Shown piece after piece: positions 26,824-35,658 of a stretch of 64,000 nt of DNA. The DNA comes from Meinhardsimonia xiamenensis (GTDB lineage Bacteria; Pseudomonadota; Alphaproteobacteria; Rhodobacterales; Rhodobacteraceae). Numbering within the stretch: position 1 is the stretch's first letter; each line of letters starts with the position of its first letter. A program made the translations under genes and the position numbers. The notes under the pieces are model-generated. The model was not told where the DNA came from and ran no database searches. It saw only the letters and a list, made by a program, of their open reading frames with translations. The stretch covers positions 317,501-381,500 of the forward strand of contig NZ_FNFV01000001.1 in the NCBI RefSeq assembly GCF_900102905.1. Direction: 5' to 3'.

Positions 26824-29382
26824 ATGAACGAGATGGCCCGCATCCCGCCGGAGGCTCGCAGCCGCCTTGCGTGGCCGCTGCGGCTGACCTTCCTCGGCAT
26901 GTTCGCCGAGCGGGCCGCGCGTGCCTTCTGGCCGCTGTGGAGCATCATCTTCGCGAGCTTCGCCGCACTGATGCTGGGGTTGCACGAGCTCGCCCCGCTC
27001 GAGGTTGTCTGGACGGCTGGCGCGGTGGCGATCATGGGCGCGCTTCTCGCGCTTGCGCACGGGCTCGCGCGCTTTCGCTGGCCGCGCCAGCACGAGGTGG
27101 TGGCGCGGCTCGATGCCACGCTTCCCGGCCGGCCGATCTCGGCGCTGGCCGACGAGCTGGCGGTCGGGCGCGGCGATGCAGCCTCGGCCGAGCTGTGGCG
27201 CGCGCATCTTGCGCGCATGGCCGCGCGTGTGGCCGAGGCCCGCGCGGTGCGCCCGAAGCTGGGCCTTGCCGCGCGTGACCCCTACGCGCTGCGCTACGCG
27301 GCGCTGGTGGCGCTCGCCGTGGCGGTTCTCTTCGGCTCGGTCTGGCGCGTCGGCACCGTCACCGAGATGACGCCGGGCGGCAGCGCTGAGGCGCTTGCCG
27401 CCGGGCCAAGCTGGGAGGGCTGGGTCGAGCCCCCCGCCTATACCGCAAAGCCCACGCTCTATCTCAACGACCTGCCTGCCGGGCGGCTCGAAGTGCCGCA
27501 GGGCAGCCGCATCACTCTGCGTCTCTACGGCGAGGTGGGCGCTCTGACGCTTTCCGAGACGGTCTCGGCGCGCACCGGCGAGGTGCCACCCGCCTCCGCT
27601 CCCGAGCAGTCCTTCACGGTCGTGCAATCGGGCCGTCTTGCCATCGAGGGGCCGGGGGGGCGCAGCTGGGAGGTGACGATGATCGCCGACGCGCCGCCGA
27701 GCGTGCGCCTCGACGGGCCGGCCGAGCGGGGTGCGACGGGCGAGATGCGCCTGCCCTTTGTTGCCTCCGATGACCACGGGGTGGTGAGCGGGCGCGCCGA
27801 GATCACCCTTGCGCTCGACCGGGTCGATCGCCGCTACGGCCTCGCCGCCGAGCCCGAGCCGCGCGCGCCTCTGGTCTTCGATCTGCCGATGACCATCACC
27901 GGCGACCGGCGCGACTTCCGCGAGGTGCTGATCGAGAATGTCTCGGGCCACCCCTGGGTCGGCCTGCCGGTGGAGGTCAGGCTCACCGTGGTCGATGCCG
28001 CCGGGCAGGAGGGCAGCTCGGCGCCCGAGATCATCGAGCTTCCGGGCCGGCGTTTCTTCGACACGCTGGCCAAGGCGATTGTTGAGCAGCGTCGCGACCT
28101 GCTGTGGAGCCGCGCCAATGCGCCGCGCGTGGCGCAGGTTCTGCGCGCCATCAGCCACCGCCCCGAGGACATCTTCGACAGTGAGACCGCCTATCTCAAG
28201 CTTCGGGTCGCGATCCGGCGGCTGGAGCTTGGCCTCAAGGACGGCCCGCTTGACGATGCGCTGCGCGACGAGATCGCCGAGGCGCTGTGGGACATCGCGC
28301 TGATGATCGAGGACGGTACGCTTGCGGGCGCGCTCGAGCGTCTGCGCGAGGCGCAGGAGCGGCTGGCCGAGGCAATGCGCAACGGCGCCAACCGTGAGGA
28401 GATCGAGCGGCTGATGCAGGAGCTGCGCGAGGCGATGAGCGACTACATCCGCCAGCTCGCCGAAGAGCAGCAGCGCGAGGGCGGCCAAGAACAGCAGGCC
28501 GAGCGCCAGCAGCAGGGCCAGGAGATCACCGGCCAGCAGCTCGAGGAGATGCTGCAGCGGCTGCAGGAGTTGATGGAGCAGGGCCGTATGGACGAGGCGC
28601 AGCAGCTTCTCGAGGCCCTGCGCCAGATGATGGAGAACCTGCAGGTCACGCAGGGGCCGAACGGCCAGCAATCGCCGGGCCAGCAGGCGCTCAATGGCCT
28701 TGCCGACACGCTGCGCCAGCAGCAGGAGCTGAGCGACGACACCTTCTCGGACCTGCAGCGCCAGTTTCAGGACGGCCAGCAGCAGGGCCAGCAACAGGGC
28801 CAGCAGGGGATGGAGGGCCAAGAGGGTCAGGAGGGCCAGCCCCCGGGCGCGGGGCGGCAGGGCAGCGAGACGCCGGGCGAGGGGCTGGGCCAGATGCTCG
28901 CCGACCGCCAGCGCGCGCTGCGCGAGCTTCTCGAGGGGCAGTCGCGTGGCCTCCCCGCGCCAGGCACGCCCGAGGGGGATGCGGCGCGCGAGGCGCTCGA
29001 CCGCGCCGGTCGCGCCATGGAGGGCGCCGAGGAAGCCCTGCGCGAGAACGATCTTGCCGGCGCGCTCGACGAGCAGGCCGAGGCGATGGAAGCCCTGCGC
29101 GAGGGGATGCGCAACCTCGGCGAGGCGCTGGCGCAGGAGCAGATGCAGAACGGCCAGCAGGGCGAGAATTTCGGCCGGGCCGATGCCCCCCGCCGCCGTG
29201 ACCCGCTCGGCCGCGACATTGGCCGCGACGGGCAGATCGGGACGGAGGAGAAGCTGTTGCAGGGCGAGGACGTGTACCGCCGCGCCCGCGACCTTCTCGA
29301 CGAGATCCGCCGCCGCTCGGGCGAGCGCGACCGGCCGCTGATCGAGCTCGACTACCTGCGCCGGCTTCTGGAACGGTTCTGA
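26824..29382 (+). CDS. TIGR02302 family (DUF4175) membrane protein
   Basis: An 852-residue protein. Three membrane segments lie at about 36-56, 62-84 and 158-178; a beta-rich periplasmic-type region follows (about 200-420), then a long helical region (about 430-600), and a Gln/Glu/Gly-rich low-complexity stretch at about 545-690 ('QQREGGQEQQAERQQQGQ'-like), ending in helices with 'GREDIGRDG'-like and 'EKLLQGEDVYRRARDLLDEIRRRSG' motifs. Family members sit after lysA throughout Rhodobacterales; function is unknown. The Gln-rich part may be a flexible linker. Confidence 0.85.
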   Translation: MNEMARIPPEARSRLAWPLRLTFLGMFAERAARAFWPLWSIIFASFAALMLGLHELAPLEVVWTAGAVAIMGALLALAHGLARFRWPRQHEVVARLDATLPGRPISALADELAVGRGDAASAELWRAHLARMAARVAEARAVRPKLGLAARDPYALRYAALVALAVAVLFGSVWRVGTVTEMTPGGSAEALAAGPSWEGWVEPPAYTAKPTLYLNDLPAGRLEVPQGSRITLRLYGEVGALTLSETVSARTGEVPPASAPEQSFTVVQSGRLAIEGPGGRSWEVTMIADAPPSVRLDGPAERGATGEMRLPFVASDDHGVVSGRAEITLALDRVDRRYGLAAEPEPRAPLVFDLPMTITGDRRDFREVLIENVSGHPWVGLPVEVRLTVVDAAGQEGSSAPEIIELPGRRFFDTLAKAIVEQRRDLLWSRANAPRVAQVLRAISHRPEDIFDSETAYLKLRVAIRRLELGLKDGPLDDALRDEIAEALWDIALMIEDGTLAGALERLREAQERLAEAMRNGANREEIERLMQELREAMSDYIRQLAEEQQREGGQEQQAERQQQGQEITGQQLEEMLQRLQELMEQGRMDEAQQLLEALRQMMENLQVTQGPNGQQSPGQQALNGLADTLRQQQELSDDTFSDLQRQFQDGQQQGQQQGQQGMEGQEGQEGQPPGAGRQGSETPGEGLGQMLADRQRALRELLEGQSRGLPAPGTPEGDAAREALDRAGRAMEGAEEALRENDLAGALDEQAEAMEALREGMRNLGEALAQEQMQNGQQGENFGRADAPRRRDPLGRDIGRDGQIGTEEKLLQGEDVYRRARDLLDEIRRRSGERDRPLIELDYLRRLLERF

Positions 29383-29509
29383 GCGGCAATGCGCCGCGCC
29401 GTCGCGGCATCCGTTGACACGCCGCCCCCATGCGGCTCGACAACGCGCCCGGGCTTGGCGAGAATGCACTGCAAAGCATGCCCGTGGACAGCCCGCGAGG
29501 AAGGGGGCC

Positions 29510-29675
29510 ATGGAAACAGAACGCCGCGTTGCCCATGCGCCGAGGGTGGCCGAGCTGGCGCGCCAGTGTGCCGCGCTCACCGGCCCCTGCGTCGGCTGTA
29601 CCGAATGCAAGGGGGCTTTGCCTCGCGCTGATCGAGGCGCTGGCGCTGCCCGACATCATCCTGCGGCGCCGCTGA
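29510..29675 (+). pseudogene. Small four-cysteine protein gene interrupted by a one-base frameshift
   Basis: From ATG 29510 (GGAAGGGGG box just upstream) the frame encodes 'METERRVAHA...GPCVGCTECKG' and then goes out of frame at a run of five G (29611-29615). Removing one G continues as 'LCLALIEALALPDIILRRR' and a stop at 29675, a 54-residue protein. The restored motif is C-x2-C-x2-C-x3-C (Cys27, 30, 33, 37), the spacing of a ferredoxin-type Fe-S site; the fourth Cys exists only after the shift. A similar small protein is, from memory, conserved in Rhodobacteraceae. Sequencing error, true mutation or programmed slippage are all possible. A TTGACA box at 29414 may belong to its promoter. Confidence 0.6.
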
Positions 29676-29776
29676 CAGCGCGCCCGGGGCACCTCGCGTC
29701 GCGGTGCATCGTCGCGTGCGCCGCCCAAGAGACGGGACTCCTGCCGGGGCAGGGAGATGCATGGCTGTGACGGTCA

Positions 29777-30181
29777 TCACCCCGGCATGTCCTGGAGCTC
29801 CCAGGCGCGGAGTATCGAAGCCTCCCCAACGCGCACGAGCCGCGCCGCGACCGCCGCCCTTGCCGGTCCCAGCCAGTGCGACGCAGACCCCTGCCCGCCC
29901 GCGTCGAAGAGCGTCAGCAGGTCGCGCGCAACTCCCGCCAGCGAGCGAAGGCCGAGCGGTTCGGCAAGGGTGGCGATGCGCCCCGCACGCTCCGCCAGCT
30001 CCTGCCTGTCGCCACGCCGCAAGGCGGCGTCGAAGTGGTAGAGCCAGTAGGCGAGCTCCTCGAGCGCAACCGCCGGGGCCGCCGGGCTGCTCCGGTCGTT
30101 CGGTTCCGCGTTGCGGCTCCGGGCGAGCTGCCCGTCGATCACGACCTGCTCTGCCAGGCGCAGCCGGATGACGCCTTTCAT
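29777..30181 (-). CDS. Conserved hypothetical protein
   Basis: A 134-residue soluble protein: a first strand and helix 'MKGVIRLRLAEQVVIDGQLA', a helical centre 'LEELAYWLYHFDAALRRGDRQELAERA', and a C-terminal 'LVRVGEASILRAWELQD'. The last motif and the overall helical pattern look like a Rhodobacteraceae-restricted family with no known role. GAGGG lies 5 bases before ATG 30181; the frame extends 50 codons upstream but without family support. Divergent from carbonic anhydrase, with 148 bases between. Confidence 0.65.
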   Translation of the reverse strand: MKGVIRLRLAEQVVIDGQLARSRNAEPNDRSSPAAPAVALEELAYWLYHFDAALRRGDRQELAERAGRIATLAEPLGLRSLAGVARDLLTLFDAGGQGSASHWLGPARAAVAARLVRVGEASILRAWELQDMPG

Positions 30182-30329
30182 TTCACCCTCGCTCTTCCCC
30201 GTTTTCCTCACCGCCCGGCAAAATTGGCCCGCGCGCGCCAAGAAAGCGTTGACGGCGGCGGAGGAAATGGCTCGCATTTGCCGACAATGCAGCCTACAGA
30301 CGCTCCGAACCGGGGAGGGAGAGCAACGC

Positions 30330-30980
30330 ATGCTGCCGGTACGCCCGCTGCCTGCCTATCTGGTCCAGCGCTATCACGGCTGGAAGGCAACGACCTTTGC
30401 CGAGAACCGGGCCTGGTACAAGCGTCTTGCCGAGGAGGGCCAGCGGCCGCGGGCGATGGTCATCACCTGCTGTGACAGCCGCGTGCACGCGACCTCGATC
30501 TTCGGGGCGGATCAGGGGGAGTTCTTCATCCACCGCAACATCGCCAACCTCGTGCCGCCCTATGCGCCGGATGGTGACCATCACGGCACCTCGGCGGCGG
30601 TGGAGTATGCGGTGACGGCGCTGAAGGTCGCGCATGTCATCGTCATGGGGCATTCGCGCTGCGGCGGGGTGCAGGGGTGTCATGACATGTGCTCGGGCAA
30701 TGCGCCGGAGCTCGAGAAGGCCACGAGCTTCGTCGGCCGCTGGATGGACATCCTCCGCCCCGGCTACGAGCGGGTGGCCGGGCGTGAAGGGGTGGAGGAT
30801 GCGCTCACCGAGCTTGAACACGAGGCGGTGCGGGTGAGCCTCGAGAACCTGATGAGCTTTCCCTTCGTGGCGCAGGCGGTGGAAGCGGGTGACCTGACGC
30901 TGCATGGCGCCTGGCACGAGATCGGCTCGGGCGAGCTGCATGTGCTCGACGCCGAGACGGGGTGTTTCGTGCCGGTCTGA
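30330..30980 (+). CDS. Beta-class carbonic anhydrase
   Basis: A 216-residue zinc enzyme interconverting CO2 and bicarbonate. Zinc ligands are visible: Cys48 with the Asp-Arg dyad in 'TCCDSRVH' (46-53), and His108 and Cys111 in 'GHSRCGGVQG'. 'FFIHRNIANLVPPY' and 'GTSAAVEYAVTALKV' complete the family signature. ATG 30330 follows GGGAGGGAGAG. Bicarbonate supply for carboxylases is the usual role in this lineage. Codon usage like its neighbours. Confidence 0.95.
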   Translation: MLPVRPLPAYLVQRYHGWKATTFAENRAWYKRLAEEGQRPRAMVITCCDSRVHATSIFGADQGEFFIHRNIANLVPPYAPDGDHHGTSAAVEYAVTALKVAHVIVMGHSRCGGVQGCHDMCSGNAPELEKATSFVGRWMDILRPGYERVAGREGVEDALTELEHEAVRVSLENLMSFPFVAQAVEAGDLTLHGAWHEIGSGELHVLDAETGCFVPV

Positions 30981-31028
30981 TGCCGCGCCTTCACCCTTTC
31001 TCAACCATGGCCGGGCGAGGCTCGGGAC

Positions 31029-31523
31029 ATGGAGATGGAACGCGCGAGTTTCCGGCTGCCGCGCGAGATGCGCGCGGCGCTGGAGAGGATGGCGGCCGAG
31101 GAGGATGTTTCGCCGGGGCAGATCCTGCGCCGGCTCATTGACCGCGAGATCGCGCGGCGCGCCCGCGCGAAGCCGCCCGTGAGGGCGGATGAGCGGCTCC
31201 TCGCGCCCTTGCGGGCGCGGCTCGCCGATGATCTCGCCCATGCCCCCGGTTGGCGGGAGCTGCAGGCGCGGCTCCGGGCCAAGGGCTATGAGCTGCGCGA
31301 GGCCGGTGGCGGGCTTGCGCTGCACCGCTGGCCGGAAGGAGACCGGCTGTGCAAGGCCTCGGAGCTCGGCTTCAGCTACAGCGCGCTGATGCGCCGCCTC
31401 GGCGCGCCCTTCCCCGGCCATGCCCATCGCGGGCTGGCGGCGCGGATGCTCGGGCAGAAGCCGGCGCTCAGCCCTTCTTCAGCACCCGGTTGCCCAGAAG
31501 CTCGGCGATCTGCACCGCGTTGA
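31029..31523 (+). CDS. Ribbon-helix-helix domain protein
   Basis: A 164-residue basic protein. Residues 4-48 form a ribbon-helix-helix: strand 'RASFRLPREMRAALERMA', then 'VSPGQILRRLIDREIARRAR'. A second part (about 75-145) has 'GWRELQARLRAKGYELREAGGGLALHRW' (partly shown) and 'DRLCKASELGFSYSALMRRLG', which resembles the tail motif of mobilisation/relaxase proteins. DNA binding is likely, target unknown. The last 56 bases overlap the end of asd on the other strand, so the C-terminal 19 residues are constrained by asd sequence and may be of little importance. Confidence 0.7.
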   Translation: MEMERASFRLPREMRAALERMAAEEDVSPGQILRRLIDREIARRARAKPPVRADERLLAPLRARLADDLAHAPGWRELQARLRAKGYELREAGGGLALHRWPEGDRLCKASELGFSYSALMRRLGAPFPGHAHRGLAARMLGQKPALSPSSAPGCPEARRSAPR

Positions 31524-32490
31524 GGGCCGCGCCCTTGCGCAGGTTGTCGGACACGCACCACAAGTTCAGCCCGTTGTCGATGGTGGGATCCTGCCGGATG
31601 CGGCTGATGTAGGTGGCGAAGTCGCCCACGCATTCCACCGGCGTGATGTAGCCGCCGGGCTCGCGCTTGTCGACGACCATGATACCCGGCGCCTCGCGCA
31701 GGATGTCGCGCGCCTCGTCCTCGTCGAGATTTTCCTCGAACTCGATGTTGATCGCCTCCGAATGGCCCACGAACACCGGCACCCGCACGCAGGTGGCCGT
31801 GACCTTGATGGCGGGGTCGAGAATCTTCTTGGTCTCGGCCACCATTTTCCACTCCTCCTTGGTCTCGCCGGAGTCGAGGAAGACATCGATGTGCGGGATC
31901 ACGTTGAAGGCGATCTGCTTGGGGAAGACCTTGGGCGGCACGCTCGCGGTCGGATTGTAGATCGCCTTGGTCTGCTCCCACAGCTCGTCCATCGCTTCCT
32001 TGCCCGCGCCCGAGACCGACTGGTAGGTGGAAACCACCACGCGCCTGATCCGCGCGCGGTCATGGAGCGGCTTCAGCGCCACCACCATCTGCGCGGTGGA
32101 GCAGTTGGGGTTGGCGATGATGTTCTTCTTCGCATAGCCCTCGATCGCATCGGCGTTCACCTCGGGCACGATCAGCGGCACGTCGGGGTCGTAACGGTAG
32201 AGCGAGGAGTTGTCGATCACCACGCAGCCGGCCTTGGCCGCCCGCGGTGCGTAGGTCTTCGTCGCCTCCGAGCCGATGGCGAAAAGCGCGATGTCCCAGC
32301 CGATGAAGTCGAACTGCTCGATGTCCTGGGTCTTCAGCGTCTTGTCGCCGAAGCTCACCTCGGTGCCGAGTGAGCGGCGCGAGGCAAGCGCGGCGATCTC
32401 GTCAACGGGGAACTGGCGCTCGGCCAGGATGTTCAGCATTTCCCGGCCCACGTTGCCCGTGGCGCCGGCGACGACGACTCGATAGCCCAT
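31468..32490 (-). CDS. asd: Aspartate-semialdehyde dehydrogenase
   Basis: The 340-residue NADP enzyme reduces aspartyl phosphate to aspartate semialdehyde, branch point to lysine/DAP, threonine and methionine. 'VVAGATGNVGREML' is the cofactor loop, 'IIANPNCSTAQMVVAL' holds the catalytic Cys, and 'VFVGHSEAINIEFE' the acid-base His. ATG 32490 has GGGAGAG 8 bases upstream; an in-frame ATG seven codons earlier is less well placed. Convergent overlap of 56 bases with the ribbon-helix-helix gene. Confidence 0.96.
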   Translation of the reverse strand: MGYRVVVAGATGNVGREMLNILAERQFPVDEIAALASRRSLGTEVSFGDKTLKTQDIEQFDFIGWDIALFAIGSEATKTYAPRAAKAGCVVIDNSSLYRYDPDVPLIVPEVNADAIEGYAKKNIIANPNCSTAQMVVALKPLHDRARIRRVVVSTYQSVSGAGKEAMDELWEQTKAIYNPTASVPPKVFPKQIAFNVIPHIDVFLDSGETKEEWKMVAETKKILDPAIKVTATCVRVPVFVGHSEAINIEFEENLDEDEARDILREAPGIMVVDKREPGGYITPVECVGDFATYISRIRQDPTIDNGLNLWCVSDNLRKGAALNAVQIAELLGNRVLKKG

Positions 32491-32572
32491 GCGGCTCTCC
32501 CGGTTCTTCAAGCTGCGGACGCGGGCTTCTATCGCAGCGCGGGCGCGGGGAAAAGGGGTGTGTGCCGTCGCA

Positions 32573-32593
32573 AGGGGGCCGGACGCGCCCCCT
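32573..32593 (-). terminator. Hairpin at the end of the TRAP operon
   Basis: AGGGGGC (32573-32579) pairs with GCCCCCT (32587-32593), seven perfect pairs, directly at the dctM stop codon. Only two T follow on the minus strand, so it is a weak terminator at best. Confidence 0.35.
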
Positions 32594-33909
32594 CACCACA
32601 TGCTGTTGGGCAGGTAGAGCACCAGCGAGGGTATCAGCACCAGAAGCGCGAGCCGGATGATGTCGACGATCCAGAAGGGGGTGACGCCCCTGAAGATCGT
32701 CGCGGTCGAGACATCGCCCACCACGCCCTTCAGCACGAAGACGTTGAGCCCCACCGGCGGGGTGATCAGGCTGATCTCGGTGACCACCACCACGACGATG
32801 CCGAACCAGACCGGATCGAAGCCAAGCCCCGTGACCAGCGGAAAGAAGATCGGCACGGTCAGAAGCAGCATCGACAGGCTTTCGAAGACGCAGCCGAGAA
32901 TCACGTAGATGAGCAGGATCATCAGCATGACCGTCATCGGCGAGAGCCCGGCGCTGGTGACCATGGCCTTCAGCCCCTCGGGCAGCCCCGCGAGATTGAC
33001 GAAGTTGGAAAACGCCCAGGCCCCGATGAGCACCGCGAAGAGGGCCGCGGTGGTCTGGGCGGTCTCGATCAGCACCTGCACGATCGTGCGAAAATCCAGC
33101 GAGCCGCGCGACAGCGCGATCAGGAAGGCACCGGCCGCGCCCATCCCCGCCGCCTCGGTGGGCGAGAAGGTGAGGTTGATCGGCCAGACATTGAGCACGC
33201 CGTAGAGCCCGCCGATGACGAGGAAGAAGAGGAGCAGCACCGCCCAGACTTCCCTCAGCGCCGCCAGCCGGCCGGCCAGCGGCGTGCGCTCGCCCGCGGG
33301 CCCTGCCTCGGGGTCACGCATCACCGTGAAGCGCACCGCAACGAGGTAGAGCAGAACCCCCAGCACCCCCGGCACGATGCCGGCGATGAAGAGCTTGCCG
33401 ATGGAGGTCTCCGTCAGCAGCCCGTAGATGACGAGAATCACGGAAGGCGGGATGAGAATGCCCAGCGTGCCGCCCGCGGCGATCGAGGCGGTCGAGAGGC
33501 GGTCCTTGTAGCCGAAGCGGCGCATCTCGGGCATCGCCACCTTCGACATGGTGGCGGCGGTCGCCAGCGACGAGCCGCAGATCGCCGAGAAGCCCGCGCA
33601 GGCGACGATGGTGGCCATGGCAAGCCCGCCGCGCATATGCCCCAGAAAGGCGTAGGAGGCGCGGTAGAGCTCGCCCGCCAGCCCGCCGCGGCTGACGAAG
33701 AGGCCCATCAGGATGAAGAGCGGCACCACCGAAAGCCCGTAGTCCTGCGCGGTGTCGATGATCAGCCGCCCGAGCATGGAAATCGAGGCGCGGAAGCCGC
33801 GCAGCTCCATGTAGCCGATGAAGCCCACAAGCCCCATGGCAATGGCGATGGGCATGCGCAGGAACACCAGGACCAGAACGGCGCCAAGGCCGATGATCGA
33901 CTCCAGCAT
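32593..33909 (-). CDS. TRAP transporter large permease (DctM)
   Basis: A 438-residue inner-membrane protein with the twelve-helix DctM layout ('RMPIAIAMGLVGFIGY', 'CAGFSAICGSSLATAATMSKVAMPEM', 'GGTLGILIPPSVILVIYGLLTE', 'ILGCVFESLSMLLLTVPIFFPL', each given in part). It carries the Na+-driven translocation path of a tripartite transporter. ATG 33909 shares one base with the dctQ stop (TGATG). It is the last gene of the minus-strand catabolic run. Substrate is probably an organic or aromatic acid, judged by the neighbours. Confidence 0.93.
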   Translation of the reverse strand: MLESIIGLGAVLVLVFLRMPIAIAMGLVGFIGYMELRGFRASISMLGRLIIDTAQDYGLSVVPLFILMGLFVSRGGLAGELYRASYAFLGHMRGGLAMATIVACAGFSAICGSSLATAATMSKVAMPEMRRFGYKDRLSTASIAAGGTLGILIPPSVILVIYGLLTETSIGKLFIAGIVPGVLGVLLYLVAVRFTVMRDPEAGPAGERTPLAGRLAALREVWAVLLLFFLVIGGLYGVLNVWPINLTFSPTEAAGMGAAGAFLIALSRGSLDFRTIVQVLIETAQTTAALFAVLIGAWAFSNFVNLAGLPEGLKAMVTSAGLSPMTVMLMILLIYVILGCVFESLSMLLLTVPIFFPLVTGLGFDPVWFGIVVVVVTEISLITPPVGLNVFVLKGVVGDVSTATIFRGVTPFWIVDIIRLALLVLIPSLVLYLPNSMW

Positions 33910-34448
33910 CAGGAAGGCACCTTCGAGGGGGCGACGACGCGCATGACGCCGCGCGCAAGGAACACGCCAGCGGTGACGAGACAGAAGGCGGCGATGAACC
34001 AGCCGGTGATGAACTTCGGAAAGTGCAGGTATTCGGTCGTGTCGCCATAGCTGCGGGCGCGCTCGGCAAGCTCCCACACCCGCCAGGCCGGCCACAGGAG
34101 CGCCAGCCCGCAGATGAGGTCGATGAGGGTGTCACGCAGCCGCGCGGCCCGGCGCGTGAAGAACGGATCCATCAGGTCCACCACAATATGCCCGCCCCGC
34201 CAGGTGACGGAGGGCAGACTCGCGAACACGATGATCGCCATGAAGATGCGGGTGAGCTCGGTGGCCGACTCGATGGGGTTGCTGAGCGCGCTGCGGAGGA
34301 TGACATCGAAGAAGGTCATCGTCATCAGCACGAACAGGGCGAGCGCCGCCAGCCAGTTCGGCAGCGCCTCGGCCCAGCCCCAGAAGCTGCGCGGGATGAT
34401 CCTGCGCTGGCCGCCGGCCGTTGCGGTTGCCTTTTCTCCCTCGCTCAT
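33909..34448 (-). CDS. TRAP transporter small permease (DctQ)
   Basis: A 179-residue protein with four predicted membrane helices (about 32-52, 68-88, 105-125, 148-170) and the DctQ motif 'TFFDVILRSALSNPIESATELTRI' (partly shown) plus 'GGHIVVDLMDPFFTRRAARL'. It couples the binding protein to the large subunit. ATG 34448 (MSEGEK) has GGGAG upstream and is preferred over an in-frame GTG/ATG 17 codons earlier. Lies 66 bases after dctP. Confidence 0.9.
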   Translation of the reverse strand: MSEGEKATATAGGQRRIIPRSFWGWAEALPNWLAALALFVLMTMTFFDVILRSALSNPIESATELTRIFMAIIVFASLPSVTWRGGHIVVDLMDPFFTRRAARLRDTLIDLICGLALLWPAWRVWELAERARSYGDTTEYLHFPKFITGWFIAAFCLVTAGVFLARGVMRVVAPSKVPS

Positions 34449-34514
34449 TTTCCCCGCTCCCTCAGGCAACCGGGGCCCCGGAGGGCCCCGGACGGTCACG
34501 TCCTTGGCGATGGT

Positions 34515-35528
34515 TCAGTAGTTGGCCATCGTCTCGGCAATGAAATCGCGCGCCGCCTTGGCGTCGATCCCCTGGGCGGCGACCTCGGCCAGCACCTTCT
34601 CGATGATCGGGCCGGTCAGCTCCTGCCACTTTGCCGCATCCTCGGGCGTGGCCTCGTTGAGGGTGTTGCCCGGCGTGGACTTCAGCGTCTCCAGCCCCTC
34701 TGCATCGATCTGATCCCACATCGCGCCGGCGATGCGCGACAGATGCTCGCCGAAGACACCCTCGAGAGCGGCCTTGTCCTCATCGGAGAGCCCCTCGAAG
34801 GTGTCCTGGTTCATGATGATGGCGAAGGAGCCGCGGTAGAAGCCGCCCGGCACGGTGTAGGTGTGGGGAGCGACCTCGTAGAGCTTGAAGCTCTTCTTGC
34901 CTTCCATCGGCATCATCACGCCATCGGCGGCCTTCGAGGCGAGCGTCTCGTAGACCTTGGGCGCGGGCACGCGGATGCCGGTGGCGCCGAGCGCCGCGCC
35001 AACGTCGCCCGACACGCCGCCGCCAAGCCGCAGCTTCATGCCCGAGATCTGGTCAAGCCGCGTGACCTTTTCGGCGGAGTGCAGAAGGCCCGGGCCATGC
35101 GTCATCAGGGCGATCAGCTTCACGCCCCGGTGTTCGTCGGCGGGGGCGAGAAACTTCTCATGGGCGCGCCAGTAGGCAACCGATGCCGCCTCGGCGTTGC
35201 CCTCGTATCCGGGAAGCTCGATGAGCTTGGTGGCGACGAAACGGCCGGGGTTGTAGCCGTGGAAGATCCAGGTGATGTCGGCCGCGCCGTCGAGGATGAG
35301 GTCGAACTGCGCCGGGGGCGCGGCGAGGCCGTATTTGATCTCGGCGGTCACGCGGCCGTCGGTCGCCTTCTCGATCTCCTCGATGAGCTTCGGCCAGAGG
35401 ATCGCGTTGACCCCATGCGTAGGCGGCGCCCAGGACGAGATGATGAGCGTCTTCTCGGCCGCCTGCGCGGCCAGCGTCGTCACGGCCAGCGCGGCGGATA
35501 CGACCAGTGTCTTGACCAGATGTTTCAT
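34515..35528 (-). CDS. TRAP transporter substrate-binding protein (DctP family)
   Basis: A 337-residue periplasmic solute-binding protein with a signal peptide (about 1-23, 'ALAVTTLAAQAA'). The mature part follows the DctP/TAXI-like DctP fold, with 'LIISSWAPPTHGVNAILWPKL' (partly shown) and the ligand-contact region 'KLRLGGGVSGDVGAALGATG'; the usual Arg that clamps a carboxylate is plausible in 'MKLRLGG'. It supplies substrate to the adjacent DctQM pair. First gene after a 152-base gap that carries a 20-bp palindrome, so it may have its own promoter. Confidence 0.92.
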   Translation of the reverse strand: MKHLVKTLVVSAALAVTTLAAQAAEKTLIISSWAPPTHGVNAILWPKLIEEIEKATDGRVTAEIKYGLAAPPAQFDLILDGAADITWIFHGYNPGRFVATKLIELPGYEGNAEAASVAYWRAHEKFLAPADEHRGVKLIALMTHGPGLLHSAEKVTRLDQISGMKLRLGGGVSGDVGAALGATGIRVPAPKVYETLASKAADGVMMPMEGKKSFKLYEVAPHTYTVPGGFYRGSFAIIMNQDTFEGLSDEDKAALEGVFGEHLSRIAGAMWDQIDAEGLETLKSTPGNTLNEATPEDAAKWQELTGPIIEKVLAEVAAQGIDAKAARDFIAETMANY

Positions 35529-35658
35529 GAGTCCTCCCAAGTTTCCGTTGCGACTGCCTGCCGCCTCCTCCCGGCGACCGGCTGCCGGGGCCTCCCGCTC
35601 CCCCTGCCTAGCACGAAGCCGGGCGGCAGGAGCACGGAAAATTCTCCCTGCAAATTGA

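Noticed and set aside
28440-28860. Possible DNA tandem repeat in the CAG/GGCCAG-rich stretch
   Set aside because: The periodicity comes from Gln/Gly codons of the low-complexity protein region; the units vary and no exact array is present.
25444-29610. Minus-strand open frame of 1388 codons opposite lysA and the TIGR02302 gene
   Set aside because: Same reason: His/Arg/Leu/Ala-rich shadow without domains, whereas the plus strand holds two recognised genes with start signals.
31029-31523. Toxin-antitoxin pair based on the ribbon-helix-helix protein
   Set aside because: No small toxin gene is adjacent on the same strand; the neighbours are carbonic anhydrase and asd.
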